Shown here: in pieces, positions 34,325 through 44,640 of the stretch | Layout of the letters: each line of letters starts with the position of its first letter | Position numbering within the stretch: the first letter of the stretch is position 1 | Assembly (NCBI GenBank): GCA_030220185.1 | Contig: JASPKZ010010223.1 | Location: 62,001-126,000, forward strand | Direction of reading: 5' to 3' | Source of the DNA: Diploptera punctata | Lineage: Eukaryota > Arthropoda > Insecta > Blattodea > Blaberidae | Length of the DNA: 64,000 bases | Made by a program: the position numbers and the translations under genes | Notes under the pieces: model-generated | What the model was told of the DNA's origin: nothing | The model's input: the letters and a program-made list of their open reading frames with translations, nothing else | The model's database searches: none

Positions 34325-34790
34325 CTATAAGAATAAATCACTATGAGGTTTAATTTATCTTAAAAAAATTGTCAAAACTGGAAATTGAACCCAAGACCAT
34401 GTTATAATTAAATTTATGTACTAAGACTGGACAATAAATAATTTTTTAAAGAGAGAAATTTTTTCCTGAACAGAGATTTGAACCTAAGACCTCTGGTTTT
34501 AGGCACCAGTGCACTGACCATTGTGCTATCTAGGCTTCACTCACTTATGTCTCTTATATAACCCCAATCCCATTATAAAGCCTTCTTGAATCAGATGCAA
34601 CTCAATTGTGCTGTGAACAAAAATTCATGCTATGGAGAAATGAGGTTATATAAGAGAGAAAAAATTGTGTTTGGGCAAGGTAGCTTGGAAGCACAGTAAG
34701 TGCATTCATGTATAAAATCAGAGGTCTTGGGTTCAATTTCCGATTCATGCAAAAAGTTTTCTCTCGAAACAATTATTTATTGTTCAATCT
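34325..34790. repeat. tRNA-like inverted pair (SINE-E relative)
   Basis: A minus head (about 34468-34540, B box on the reverse strand GGTTCAAATCTC) and a plus head (about 34672-34752, GGTTCAATTTCC) flank a middle that reads AAGCCTTCTTGAATCAG. Left border TCACTATGAGGTTTAATTT (34330) is the PLE-type end motif. Both heads are decayed. Confidence 0.6.
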
Positions 34791-35432
34791 CAGTGTATAA
34801 ATTAACATGTAACATAAATATATAGGTACATATTTCATTAATTGGATTATACAAATATTGACTATATAGGGAGATGGAGCAAAATTTGGTCGATCAGCAT
34901 GCTACTCATTTGTCTCCCTGTGATACGAAAGAAACAAAATATTACCTTCTCTCTTGGAATTTTCAAGAAAATTGTTGAGTTTTCTATCTTTCGACCAGTT
35001 TGTTCATTCAGAAAATGAATCTTTGTTTTTATTGACTTCATGTCTTGCTAAGAGCTCAACATGTGTGAGATGGATAATACTTTGCTGGGACATGAAATAC
35101 TGTTTTGATGTTATATTTAGTTTAACATATTCCACTTCTTGACAAATTCATTTTTTGGAAAGAAATATACTGTAAAAGAAAATGAAAATACAGTATTTTA
35201 GTAGGGTGATAAGATGATGGGAAACTAAAATTTAGTACAGACCATTTAAAGCATAACAGGTTATTTAACGAATTGAGATATTTTTTAATAATCTAATTAA
35301 ATATGACAACTTATTTTCTTCATCCCAGGTGCTAATATGCTTGTATTAACCCATATTACACACTGTTTAATGTTCATTTCTTATACTTCACGACCATGAA
35401 TGATACAAATATTACAATTGTTTAATTTTTAG
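34791..35432. other. Catalase intron sequence up to exon b
   Basis: AT-rich, no recognised repeat; ends in the acceptor TTTAATTTTTAG. Confidence 0.5.
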
Positions 35433-35576
35433 GTGCATTTGGTTATTTTGAGGTGACACATGACATCAGCAAGTATTGTAAAGCGAACGTATTCAGTAAG
35501 ATTGGGAAGAAGACTCCAATTGCAGTCAGATTTTCAACAGTAGGTGGGGGGAAAGTGGGTCAGCTGACACAGTAAG
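35433..35576 (+). CDS. Cat: Catalase exon b, frameshifted
   Basis: Acceptor TTTTTAG before 35433 and donor GTAAAT at 35577. Encodes [27 protein letters not shown] and then the glycine-rich [10 protein letters not shown] segment of the family. A run of six G (35546-35551) stands where four are needed, so the frame shifts by +2 and reaches TAA at 35573-35575. The bases after the run still encode the family sequence in the shifted frame and still end in phase for the next exon, so the shift is the only fault. A homopolymer error in the assembly is a real alternative. Confidence 0.93.
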
Positions 35577-35734
35577 GTAAATTATTTTTCATTTAAAATG
35601 AACACAATCTATTAGTATTATTATTCATTCATTCATTCATTCATGACATTGATATATGTAGTACAGCAAAAACCTGAATATTTAAAATAATTAATTTGTA
35701 AGTAAAAAAAAATATAATTTAAATATTTTATTAT

Positions 35735-36265
35735 TAATTTAACACTTCTCACTGAAGGATAAATTATATTTGAAGAAAAAATTTTTTGCCTAAACCAAGA
35801 CTCAAACCCGGGACCCTTGGCTTTCCGGACCAAGTGCTCTACCAACTGAGCTACCAAGGTGAGTTGTGATCTAGACGCAATGGTAGAGCACTTGGCCCAG
35901 AAAGCCTAGGGTCCCGGGTTCGACCTCGGTCTAGGCGAACATTTTTCTCTTCAAATATAATTTATCCTTCAGTGAGAAGTGTTAAATTAATAATAAAATC
36001 GTCAATAGAAGCCCCTATTGGCTTTATAAAAGTAATGTTAAATTCTCAATAAATGTCTTCTTAACTAAGAAGCCGCCATTTGCTAAGATAGAAGCTACGG
36101 TTTCAAGCATTTGGCACGAGGGAATTACAACGTATATAAGAGAAAAATTTGCGTCTAGATCGCAACTCGCCTCGGTAGCTCAGTTGGTAGAGCACTTGGC
36201 CCAGAAAGCCAAGGGTCCCGGGTTCGAGTCTTGGTCTAGGCGAAAATTTTTCTCTTCAAATATCA
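35735..36265. repeat. SINE-E cluster, three heads
   Basis: Minus head at about 35786-35861, a plus head lacking its first half at about 35880-35935, and a full plus head at about 36170-36243. The two plus heads are separated by the SINE-E body with GTCTTCTTAACTAAGAAGCC, so the unit length is about 300 bp. Confidence 0.8.
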
Positions 36266-36407
36266 TTTAAAGATGTTAAAATTTTAGCATTCAGTTTAGT
36301 AATTTTTTTTCATGTATCCAGCTTTAAATGTTGACATAATTATTAATTCTTTAAATAATGTAACAAATCCAGAATAGTACTGCAACCATGCTAACTCTGA
36401 TCTCTAC

Positions 36408-36640
36408 TCATTGACAGTAGACTAGTAGTCGCCATGCTCACTTCTGGCTCAGAGTTTTGCTGGTTCAAACACAGCCTGGGCTTGATGGACTTTTAAGGGC
36501 GTAAAAATCTTAGTATGGATTCCTTAGGAAGGGTAGTAAAGCCATGAGTCCTGTGAAGCCTGAAAGAAGATGCCTCTGAAAAAAAAATTGTCAACCCTTT
36601 GATGCTGAAATTGAGTTGCAACACAGAGTCCTGTTAAATG
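36408..36640 (+). repeat. SINE-D copy
   Basis: Head near ACTAGTAGTCGCCATGC with GCTGGTTCAAACACAGCC, body through CCTTAGGAAGGGTAGTAAAG. Truncated at the right. Confidence 0.65.
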
Positions 36641-36655
36641 AAATACTACTGTACT

Positions 36656-36819
36656 ATATTTGAAGAGAATTTAAATGAAGATATGGAAAGAAACCATCTC
36701 CTCCGTTGTCCAGCTTTTGTAGAAGAGACCAGCCTTTCTGCTAAATATTGGAGTGCAAGTGAGCGAATGATTTCATTATCAAGTGCTCGACATTAGATAC
36801 CAACCATATTTGAAGAGAA
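36656..36819 (+). mobile_element. 136-bp LINE tail inserted in SINE-E
   Basis: LINE sequence 36670-36805 between ATATTTGAAGAGAA copies (36656-36669, 36806-36819). It is the same 3' end as 32160-32290 (ERNHLLRCPAFVEE, stop, GATACCAACC), cut off sharply at the 5' side. A clear example of 5'-truncated target-primed insertion. Confidence 0.88.
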
Positions 36820-37270
36820 AGATATATGCCCTGACCAAGGTTTGAACCCAGGACCTTTGGTTTTCTATGCCAATGCTCTACCAATTGAGCTACCTAGGCC
36901 TCCAATCTAAATGCAAATTTTTCTCTTATACATTGTTAATTCCCGAGTGCCTAATGCTATGGACCGTTGCAGCAACACTCCATAGCATTTGGCGTTCAGG
37001 AATTAACAATGTATAAGAGAAAAATTTGCATTTAGATTGGAGGCCTAGGTAGCTCAATTGGTAGAGCATTGGCACAGAAAGCCAAAGGTCTGGATTCAAA
37101 CTCCGGTCAAGGCATATATTTTTTTCTTCAAATATAATTTGTCCTTCAGTGAGAAGTATTAAATTAATAATAAAACATCAAAAGAAACCCTACTGTCTTT
37201 ATAAAAATTAATATAAAATTATAGAATATTCACCTGAAAGGTCCGTCTCCTCAACTTAATTATCATTTAA

Positions 37271-37307
37271 CTGTAGCGCTTTCGGGACTTTGTCCCATCA
37301 TCGGCAG
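37271..37307 (-). ncRNA. Hammerhead-like motif, left arm of large foldback
   Basis: Reverse strand: stem I CUG/CAG, core CCGAUGA (37304-37298), extra U, stem II GGGAC/GUCCC with loop AAA, GAAA, self-complementary AGCGCU, A17, then CAG. Position U4 is C, a departure from CUGANGA that may lower activity. Confidence 0.6.
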
Positions 37308-37915
37308 GATTCAAAACTGGTGTTTCACTGAAGATCTGGTAGAGGGGGTTGCATGTATTTGGTTCGTTTTCGTTTATCAGGCTGTCGTTGTGAGCTGCTT
37401 TCATGATTTCCATCTCTTCGAGTACGTTTATCTTCGCTGGATTATTTTCTCTGTGCATTACTGTTAGGGTGTTTTCAATATTTAACATGCGATGTCCTTC
37501 ATGGATAACGTGTTTTGCATAGCTTGATTTACCTTCTGCGTGAATGAAGTCTCGAAAATGTTCTTTGAATCTGATGTTAAAACTCCTGTTTGTCCTTCCT
37601 ATACAAAATTTGTTGCAGTCCTTACATGTCAGTTTATAAACTCCTTTGCTGTTGAAAATGTTATTTTCTTCAATGTTATTGTTTATTATGTTGTTTAATT
37701 TGTTATTGGTTCTGTATGCTATTTTTACGTTTTTATCGGCTTTCTTTAGTGCATTGGCTAATTTTGTTGTTTCTTTTCCTGTGTATGTAAGTGTTATCCA
37801 TGTTTTCTTGTTGTTGTCAGATTCTTTTTCTAGTTTAGTTATGTTGGTTATGTTGTTCTTCCTTTTTTGTTTTTTTACGAGCTTATCTATGAATTCTTCA
37901 TTATAGCCATGCTAT

Positions 37916-38551
37916 GAAGAATTCATAGATAAGCTCGTAAAAAAACAAAAAAGGAAGAACAACATAACCAACATAACTAAACTAGAAAAAGAATCTGACA
38001 ACAACAAGAAAACATGGATAACACTTACATACACAGGAAAAGAAACAACAAAATTAGCCAATGCACTAAAGAAAGCCGATAAAAACGTAAAAATAGCATA
38101 CAGAACCAATAACAAATTAAACAACATAATAAACAATAACATTGAAGAAAATAACATTTTCAACAGCAAAGGAGTTTATAAACTGACATGTAAGGACTGC
38201 AACAAATTTTGTATAGGAAGGACAAACAGGAGTTTTAACATCAGATTCAAAGAACATTTTCGAGACTTCATTCACGCAGAAGGTAAATCAAGCTATGCAA
38301 AACACGTTATCCATGAAGGACATCGCATGTTAAATATTGAAAACACCCTAACAGTAATGCACAGAGAAAATAATCCAGCGAAGATAAACGTACTCGAAGA
38401 GATGGAAATCATGAAAGCAGCTCACAACGACAGCCTGATAAACGAAAACGAACCAAATACATGCAACCCCCTCTACCAGATCTTCAGTGAAACACCAGTT
38501 TTGAATCCTGCCGATGATGGGACAAGTCCCGAAAGCGCTACAGTTAAATGA
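37916..38551 (+). CDS. PLE GIY-YIG endonuclease domain, 211 open codons
   Basis: An uninterrupted frame (no ATG at its start, because it begins at the palindrome centre) covering the last third of a PLE polyprotein. Residues about 30-85 are the RT-to-endonuclease linker (TWITLTYTGKETTKLANALK, DKNVKIAYRTNNKLNNII). Residues about 96-130 hold the GIY-YIG nuclease start: GVYKL, a Cys cluster CKDCNKFC, and IGRTNRSFNIRFKEHF with the conserved Arg. Then YAKHVIHEGH and the Glu-containing KINVLEEMEIMK. The last residues, NPADDGTSPESATVK, are encoded by the hammerhead. In PLEs this nuclease nicks target DNA for priming. The minus-strand twin in the left arm diverges only at the last residues through a 1-nt difference in the ribozyme loop. 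The RT domain is absent, so this is a fragment, not an autonomous gene. Confidence 0.85.
   Translation, partial: EEFIDKLVKKQKRKNNITNITKLEKESDNNKKTWITLTYTGKETTKLANALKKADKNVKIAYRTNNKLNNIINNNIEENNIFNSKGVYKLTCKDCNKFCIGRTNRSFNIRFKEHFRDFIHAEGKSSYAKHVIHEGHRMLNIENTLTVMHRENNPAKINVLEEMEIMKAAHNDSLINENEPNTCNPLYQIFSETPVLNPADDGTSPESATVK
38508..38543 (+). ncRNA. Hammerhead-like motif, right arm of large foldback
   Basis: Stem I CUG/CAG (38508-38510 with 38541-38543), core CCGAUGA (38511-38517), extra U, stem II GGGAC/GUCCC with a 2-nt loop, GAAA (38531-38534), AGCGCU, cleavage predicted after A38540. C at position 4 and the tight stem II loop lower confidence in activity. On the catalase sense strand. Confidence 0.55.
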
Positions 38552-38935
38552 TAATTAAGTTGAGGAGACGGACCTTTCAGGTGAATATTCTATAATTTTA
38601 TATTAATTTTGAATAAACCTCAACCGGAACACATCATGAATCTTATAAAATGTCTTTATAAAGTAATGTTTAAATATCTAATAAAAGTCTTCTTAACACA
38701 GAAGCTGTCATTTTTGTGATTGAGCGACGGTTCGTAGCATTTGGCACTCGGGAATTAACAATGTGTAAGAGAAAAATTTGCACTTAGATTGGAGGCCTAG
38801 GTAGCTCAGTTGGTAGAGTATAGGCATAGAAAGCCAAAGTTCATGGGTTCAAACCCCGGTCTATGCATATATTTTTTTCTTCAAATATAATTTGTCCTTC
38901 AATGAGAAGTATTAAATTAATAATAAAAACTATAT

Positions 38936-39299
38936 TACTTTGGCCTTTAAAGAAAATATTCCTTATTTACTTGATTTTATATAAATTTTCTAGGTCATAG
39001 CTTGAATTAATTATTGATATTATGCTAGTGTTAAATACAACAATTGTATCTATTTTTGACACTCGTTATCATTTGCTATAAAGTGTTACCAACATTGGAT
39101 AACATTTTTTAAATTATTAATAACTCTTAAAAACATTGACATTTGTTAGTATTACATGCAATATTTTATTCTATTTTTTAATATTTATTTATAAATAATT
39201 TATGGAGTTTAGAGTGATAAAGATTGTGTAAGGTACAACAGCTAATTAATTGGGCATGGGAATATGATGTTTAAAGTAAAATTAAAAGTTAAACATGAG
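38936..39299. other. Catalase intron sequence, nothing recognised
   Basis: AT-rich; no recognised feature. Confidence 0.5.
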
Positions 39300-40090
39300 A
39301 TCTCAGTCATCCACTACTATTAAATGGTGTAAAATATTCTGGATGTCTTTCGGAATACGTGTTTCACTGTCTGCTTTTGGAGTAGTACTAACTGTTGCTG
39401 GTTAGGATTTTGTATAAGAGGGTTCAAGTGACTGGGTATGTTCTTATTTAGTAATTGAATATTCTCGACTTCTTTTATTATTTAGATTTCCTCGAGTACA
39501 TTAATTTTTGAGTTATTCTCTTTGTGGATTATTGATAACACATTCTCAATTGTATTAAATTGGTACTTGATTCTATTAATTGTTTGGCAAAACCGGATTT
39601 ACCCTCATTATATTTAAAGTCATTAAAATGTTCATTAAATCTTGTGCTAAAATTTCTTATTGTTCTGCCAATATAAAATTTTTCACAGCTACTACATTTT
39701 AGTTTATAAACACCTTTGTTTTTATAAATATCTATTTCTTCTATTTTATTTGAAATCATGTTATTTAATTTGGTGTTCTATATGCAATTCTTATGTTTTT
39801 GTCATGTTTTTTTAAAGGTTTTTACATCTTTTGCATTTCAACATCTGTACATGTTAATTTTAACCACTTAATATTATTTTAATAAATGTCCATAATTTAA
39901 TAATCTTATTTTAATAAATGTCCATAATTTAATTTAGTTATATTTGCTATTTCTTATTTATTTTTTTCTGTTTTTTATTAGTTTATTAATCATTTTTTTG
40001 CTGTAACCATTTTTGAAAGTTAAAAGTTTTATGTATTTTAGTACCTTGTTATAGTTTTCTTGGTTTAGTGGTAATTTCATCATTCTACTT
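39300..40090 (-). mobile_element. PLE fragment with GIY-YIG domain, one orientation
   Basis: Minus-strand order: linker with KKHDKNIRIAYRT-like residues near 39800, then an open stretch 39759-39529 with GVYKLKCSSCEKFYIGRT, RNFSTRFNEHFNDF and a Cys cluster, then KINVLEEI and NPLIQNPNQQQL-like tail to about 39340. Stops and frameshifts are present. A different subfamily from 37916-38551, and no hammerhead was found at its 3' end. Confidence 0.8.
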
Positions 40091-40768
40091 ACGAGGCTGA
40101 TAATTGTACTGTTTTTTTTTGTTGTGGGGATGTTCTTGATTTTTTGTGGATGGCATTTGTATTACTAGTGGTTTTTCTATATATGCCTATGTGTAAATAG
40201 TATTCTTTTATCCAACTGTACTTAGAATTATAAAGTTTGAAATTAATGTAGAAACATTTCTTGCACAAAGGGGAAAATTATCAGTCCTTGAATTTGCATA
40301 ACACAGTTTATTATGTAATTTTTATTCCTGTCGCTGAATCATAGTAACATTATGCTAACATATTGTGTAAAAGTACAAATCATTTTTTGTGTGAAGAAAC
40401 GTGCATAAAGTTGTAAAGAGATTTTATTAGTTTATGGCACTATTGTACCTGCATTTAGATTAGTGATGTCAACATAAAAATGTAATAATGGAATTTTTAC
40501 ATAAATTTAGCATTGAAACATTAGTAACTAGATTAAGTTTTTTTTTTCATTTCTTACTTTCTTATGACACTGATTTAAAGAGGGGGAGGTTCATTGAACT
40601 TCTAAGTAGAATAAAAGTAAACAATTTAATGTATTATGCAAAGGCTGTGGCCAATTCAAGCAATTACTAAATTCATAAAATTATTGTTGATTTAAAAGAA
40701 TTTTAGAAAAATTCAGATATCTCATGCTATACTTTTGATGTTTTATAAATTATATAATATATAATAAC
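40091..40768. other. Catalase intron sequence, nothing recognised
   Basis: AT-rich; no recognised feature. Confidence 0.5.
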
Positions 40769-41096
40769 TCCAAGCGCAACAGGCCTAGAAGGCCCTTGGC
40801 CTACTAGCCTGCTGCTGGCCTCACATCCACATATGTTAATCACAGAGCTAGAAGATCATCTAGCCAGTGACATGTCATCAGCATGTCAGGTCCCCCAGCC
40901 ATTATAGCTGGTCTTCTCAACCTGAAGTCTCTACTTATTGTAGCTACCCAAATGCCTCATGATGCTGGGTGTGTACCGGTCCCATACTGTCCAAAATTTC
41001 ATGAGAAAATTTCTCCCCGCATGGAGACTTGAACTAGTGCAAGTCCCATAGCTCTGCACCAAGACTTTTTGCTTTAACCACTCGGCTACGGCACAT
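40769..41096 (-). repeat. SINE-B copy
   Basis: Starts ACTCCAAGCGCAACAGGCC and ends at the reverse head ACCACTCGGCTACGGCAC. Full length, about 6% longer divergence than 17508-17853 by eye. Confidence 0.85.
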
Positions 41097-41429
41097 AGTG
41101 GTAATTAATACATTTATACTGACTGCTTTGTGTAGACTACATAGTGCTGGGAGCAAGGTATCTTAATTATAGAGGGATGGCAAAGGTTCGATCCTATACA
41201 ATGGAGGGATGGAGACATTTATCAATGTTTTTGTCCAGATTGACCCTAGCCTCCTTTAGGGAATTATTTTTACATGCCATTAGCTGAGAATATGTGGATC
41301 CTTGTGACCACATCACCCAATGGTCCATAAGGCCTATTAAGAGAACATCTTAATCTTACCAGTTACATTGTGCTTATACTGTGGATGTCACATCTGATAT
41401 TCATCATTATTAATATATCATATAATAAA
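41097..41429. other. Catalase intron sequence, nothing recognised
   Basis: A GC-richer patch with GGGAGCAAGGTATCTTAATT may be a decayed SINE-D, but this is not certain. Confidence 0.35.
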
Positions 41430-41770
41430 TAAGGTGAATCCAGAATCATCTTACCTCATAAATTGTTGTGTTCTTTTGAACATGTTTCAATATGCCATGT
41501 ATATCATCATAAGCTTTTCCAGACTATTTAATTTTATGTTGTCTGTCCTAGATGTCGATTCCCACTCCATCTTTTAGCAGCCAGGATGGAGTGGAAGTCG
41601 ACACCCAGGACCGACAACATATAATTCAATAGTCTGGAAAAGCTGATGATGGTATACATGGCATGTCAAAAGATTTTCAAAAGAACACAACAATTTATGA
41701 GATAAGATGATTCTGTATTCACTTTATTTATTAAGAATCTCATAATGTTACTTCCTATTGAAATTTATTA
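41430..41770. mobile_element. PLE foldback with decayed hammerheads
   Basis: Arms about 41446-41570 and 41585-41725, centre with CATCTTTTAGCAGCCAGGATG. Minus-arm hammerhead string has core CUUAUGA (G5 lost); plus arm has CUGAUGA at 41651-41657 but has lost GAAA. Right border CTCATAATGTTACTTCC. Confidence 0.75.
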
Positions 41771-42098
41771 ATACAAAACTTATAAACGGAGATGGGTGGT
41801 CAGCCCATTTCCCATTCCCAAGATGTTAGTGTTTGATCAAAGAAGGGGACCCCTGCTGTCACAAGGCTTCAATGACTTACCCTCCTCATTATCAACCTTG
41901 GCTGGACTGTTGCCCTAAGTCAGCTAACTTCCCAATTCCCCTGTTCTTCCGAACAGATCTGCAGAAGGGACACTGCAGTCAGGTCCTAAGGCTCAAGGTA
42001 AAATTAACCAATAGAATGAACTTCATAATGTTTACTTCCTATCAATTATTGATTTATTTTACATTATTTTGTTCTAGAGAAATGTGAAAAGAAGTAGA
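41771..42098. other. Unrecognised, GC-richer intronic patch
   Basis: A chance frame (41833-42087) crosses CCTTGGCTGGACTGTTGCCC-type sequence. I do not recognise a protein or repeat; CTTCATAATGTTTACTTCC at 42021-42039 is a PLE-type end motif. Confidence 0.4.
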
Positions 42099-42161
42099 AA
42101 CTTAAGTAATTATATTATTTTTAGTCTGAACATCTTAGATCAATATTAATGTTGATTTGTT

Positions 42162-42205
42162 CTTGAACATGTTTCAAAACAATTCTGTTTTATCGTCAGC
42201 TTTTC
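42162..42205 (-). ncRNA. Hammerhead ribozyme motif (left arm)
   Basis: Reverse strand: core CUGACGA (42199-42193), extra U, stem II AAAACA/UGUUUU, GAAA, self-complementary ACAUGU, U17, then CAAG. All core bases present; stem I is minimal. Confidence 0.7.
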
Positions 42206-42372
42206 CAGACTGGTTTTATTTATGTTGCATTATGTTGCACAACCTGATTGTCGATGTCAGCTCCATCCTATGGTTGGCCAAAAAACCTCCAAACAAGGAG
42301 GTCCTTTGGCCAACCACAGGATGGAGCTGACATCGACATCCAGGTTGTGTAACATAAATAAAATCAGTCTGG

Positions 42373-42418
42373 AAAAGCTGACGATAAAACAGAATTGTTT
42401 TGAAACATGTTCAAGAAC
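42373..42418 (+). ncRNA. Hammerhead ribozyme motif (right arm)
   Basis: Core CUGACGA (42378-42384), extra U, stem II AAAACA/UGUUUU (42386-42391 with 42396-42401), GAAA (42402-42405), stem III ACAUGU, predicted cleavage after U42411. On the catalase sense strand, in intron 35577-48863. Confidence 0.7.
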
Positions 42419-42639
42419 AAATCAACATTAATATTGAGGTAAGATGTTCAGACTAAAAATAATATAATTAAAATAACCTCAAAATATAACTTCCTAAAAT
42501 TAAATATTAACTTAAGTAATTTTTTTTTTGTCTCACTGACATATGCTTATAATCAAATTTCTGTCAGCTTATAATCATTAAAATTTCCTTATTTGTAATT
42601 TAAAGTGCTATGAAACAGAATTAAGCTCTTTTCATTTAA

Positions 42640-43990
42640 TACTGAAAATATCACCTCACCTCATATTTTGCCTTCTTTTAGACCGGTTTTGGAATAATTA
42701 TTCCATCATCATTATCTTTATAATCATTATTCTGTTGTGGTGATGCATTGCTTCTTCCTCAATCTATTGATAGACTGATGAACCTCCAAATCAAATCACA
42801 TTCCCTGGGATTTTAAAAATTTGTTTTCTCCATTTTTTTTAATGTAGATTTTTTCCAAATTGTGTGCTCATTAGGATTTCATTAATTTAGCCTTTCTTTC
42901 AATTTTATGTTTTTCTGACCAAGTGTTAGTGGCTACTGCAGATTTTTCTACTTCCCCATTTTTAACATTCCTAAAATGTCCTTCAATCTGATTTTCAAAT
43001 TTATTTTTGTTTTCCATATGTATATTTTATTACAATCCTTGCATTTTATCTGATAAATCCCTGATTAATTTTTTTCTTCCATTTTCTAATTTTTTGTTTG
43101 ATTTGATTATTCTATTGAGGCTATAGTCATTTTTCGATGACAATCTTATGCTGAACTTTTTAAAACATATTTGAAACTTGCAATGCTTCAATGGATGATT
43201 TTTTTTTTTTTTTTGCAAATGCCCCAGGTTGCCTTTTTGACATTCCTTGTGTTCTCTCCTGGCATGGCATACTTGTAACCCACTTCTGAGGTTGGGGCGC
43301 CTGGAAGGTGGGGTTATGTTGCCCCGATGATATGATGGGTGATGATGATGATTGATAGTGGTGCGGGTGCGCCAGGAGAGACCCTAATTCTAAGCGTAAT
43401 CTAAGATGAATATGAATGATGATTGCGATGGCCATATGATTTTGGGGAACGTTTGGGCCTTAAAGTTTTCCTGACATTTGTCTTACAGGTGAGGAAAAAT
43501 CCCGATAAAAATCTCACCCAGAAAAACTGCCACGACCGGGAATCGAACCCGGACCTGCTGCGTGACAAGGCAGCATGCTACCTCGAGACCACAGCGGTGG
43601 ACATGGATGATATGTAAACTTCTTGATTTTTATATTTTCTTATTTTTCATTTTAAGTGTACTTTTATTGATTGATTTTTGTCTTTTGAACTTATCTACTT
43701 TTCTGTGCATCATGATTTCTTCAAACCTATTCTCTACTGCTACATTTATTATTTATTCTTTTTCTTTATCGTAATTCTCTCTGTTCATGGGTATGTATAT
43801 TAATCTGTGTGTTAGACTATTGAAACCTTGCTCTTTGTGAGCAATATGATTAAATCCTGAAGCTGTAATTTAATTATCCATATGTATTTTCTTTCTATGT
43901 ATTTATTCCGGATTCTCTTCAGTTCTTATTAAATTTAGATCTGAAAGTGGCATTTGTCTGTTATCTTCATTCTTTATTGTGATCTTTGTA
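42640..43990 (-). mobile_element. Decayed PLE fragment split by a SINE-A
   Basis: Minus strand: part of the RT-to-endonuclease region (43990-43615) with HKEQGFNSLTHRLIYIP and NRENYDKEKE, a typical PLE pattern, then the SINE-A insertion (43199-43602), then the endonuclease tail (LGQKNIKLKERLN, TIWKKSTLKKMEKTNF) to about 42780. At 42720-42670 a hammerhead-like string survives with GGAAU/AUUCC as stem II and ACCGGUC, but core C3 and G12 are lost. Confidence 0.75.
43191..43610 (-). repeat. SINE-A subfamily 2 with 8-bp target-site duplication
   Basis: Element 43199-43602 between ATGGATGA copies (43191-43198, 43603-43610). Same tRNA-like head as SINE-A (B box GGTTCGATTCCCGGTCG on the minus strand), but a different tail with CCACTTCTGAGGTTGGGGCG and CAGGTTGCCTTTTTGACATT. 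A second copy is at 52640-52995. Confidence 0.88.
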
Positions 43991-43999
43991 GTTTGACTC

Positions 44000-44352
44000 A
44001 GAATGTTCAACAATTTTAAAGCATAATCTACATTAAATGAATATTAACCCATTCACTTCAGGTTTAAATGCTCATTGCATTTTTCCAGAAACCAGATTAA
44101 AGTTACCGTAAGCTACAAAGTCTATTTTCAGATATTCAAAACAAACAAAAGATAATGGTACTTGAGATCACAATAAGGGTGATGGCAAAAAAACATTCCT
44201 CTGCTATTCATAAATGTTAACAAAAGATTATCCTGCTAAGGGATGTATAAAATATTGTGAAATATATAACAGCAGAGTTAAGAGAGTGTATATCGTCCTG
44301 AGTTGAAGGCTATTTAACTGCAGACAAGTCTGCTTTGTCTTTTGAGGCGAAT
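44000..44352. other. Catalase intron sequence, nothing recognised
   Basis: AT-rich; ends in GGCGAATGGGTTAAG, which begins the duplicated block described at 44345. Confidence 0.5.
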
Positions 44353-44640
44353 GGGTTAAGAAGCTAAAGCTGTTACTATGATCGAAATAAGTAAATAATG
44401 TACACAACTAAACTATTTTAATCAATGGTTTCGAGAAAAAAAATGTCTGGACTGGGAATCAAACCCTGAACCTTTAGCTTTATGTGCTGATGCTCTAACA
44501 ACTGAGCTAATTTAGACTTCCTTCTCCAATTCTCCCTTTACCTCACTCTCTTGATTCCACATCCAATACAGTGAATCATCATTCACAAATACACATTAAA
44601 TGGCTTCTACATTAAGAAGACAAGATGGGATTTCACACAG
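44345..44640 (-). repeat. tRNA-like repeat, first copy of a local duplication
   Basis: GGGTTAAGAAGCTAAAGCT (44352) through CAAATAATGTACAC-like sequence to a tRNA-like unit on the minus strand (44452-44522, B box region TGGGAATCAAACCC). The same order recurs at 46083-46540, there split by a SINE-C. Confidence 0.65.

Larger units (their letters stand above)
37194..38662. mobile_element. Large PLE foldback, about 700-bp arms
   Basis: Element 37206-38650 between TGTCTTTATAAA copies (37194-37205, 38651-38662). Arms 37206-37901 and 37914 to about 38609 are nearly identical inverted copies around a 12-nt centre. The right end alone has the tail with TGTTCCGGTTGAGGTTTATT, equivalent to the tail of the smaller foldbacks. 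Each arm has the linker and GIY-YIG domain of a PLE ORF and a hammerhead at the stop. It lies in catalase intron 35577-48863. Confidence 0.9.
36806..38935. repeat. SINE-E array, interrupted by a large PLE foldback
   Basis: Minus head about 36829-36904, plus head about 37043-37116, then body; the body stops at 37205, resumes at 38651 after the PLE insertion, and leads to another plus head at about 38798-38868. The minus and first plus heads form an inverted pair around CCATAGCATTTGGCG. Confidence 0.82.
42099..42521. mobile_element. PLE foldback with two intact hammerheads
   Basis: Element 42112-42508 between AACTTAAGTAATT copies (42099-42111, 42509-42521). Arms about 42112-42280 and 42300-42470 with centre CCAAACAAGGAGG. 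No endonuclease coding left. Right-end tail CCTCAAAATATAACTTCC. Belongs to the subfamily of 25947-26105 and 30424-30642. Confidence 0.88.

Noticed and set aside
37646..38169. Two identical hydrophobic frames of 85-86 codons that look like membrane proteins
   Set aside because: They are the antisense of the AAC/AAA-rich PLE endonuclease linker in the two palindrome arms. The Leu/Phe/Ser bias is a shadow.
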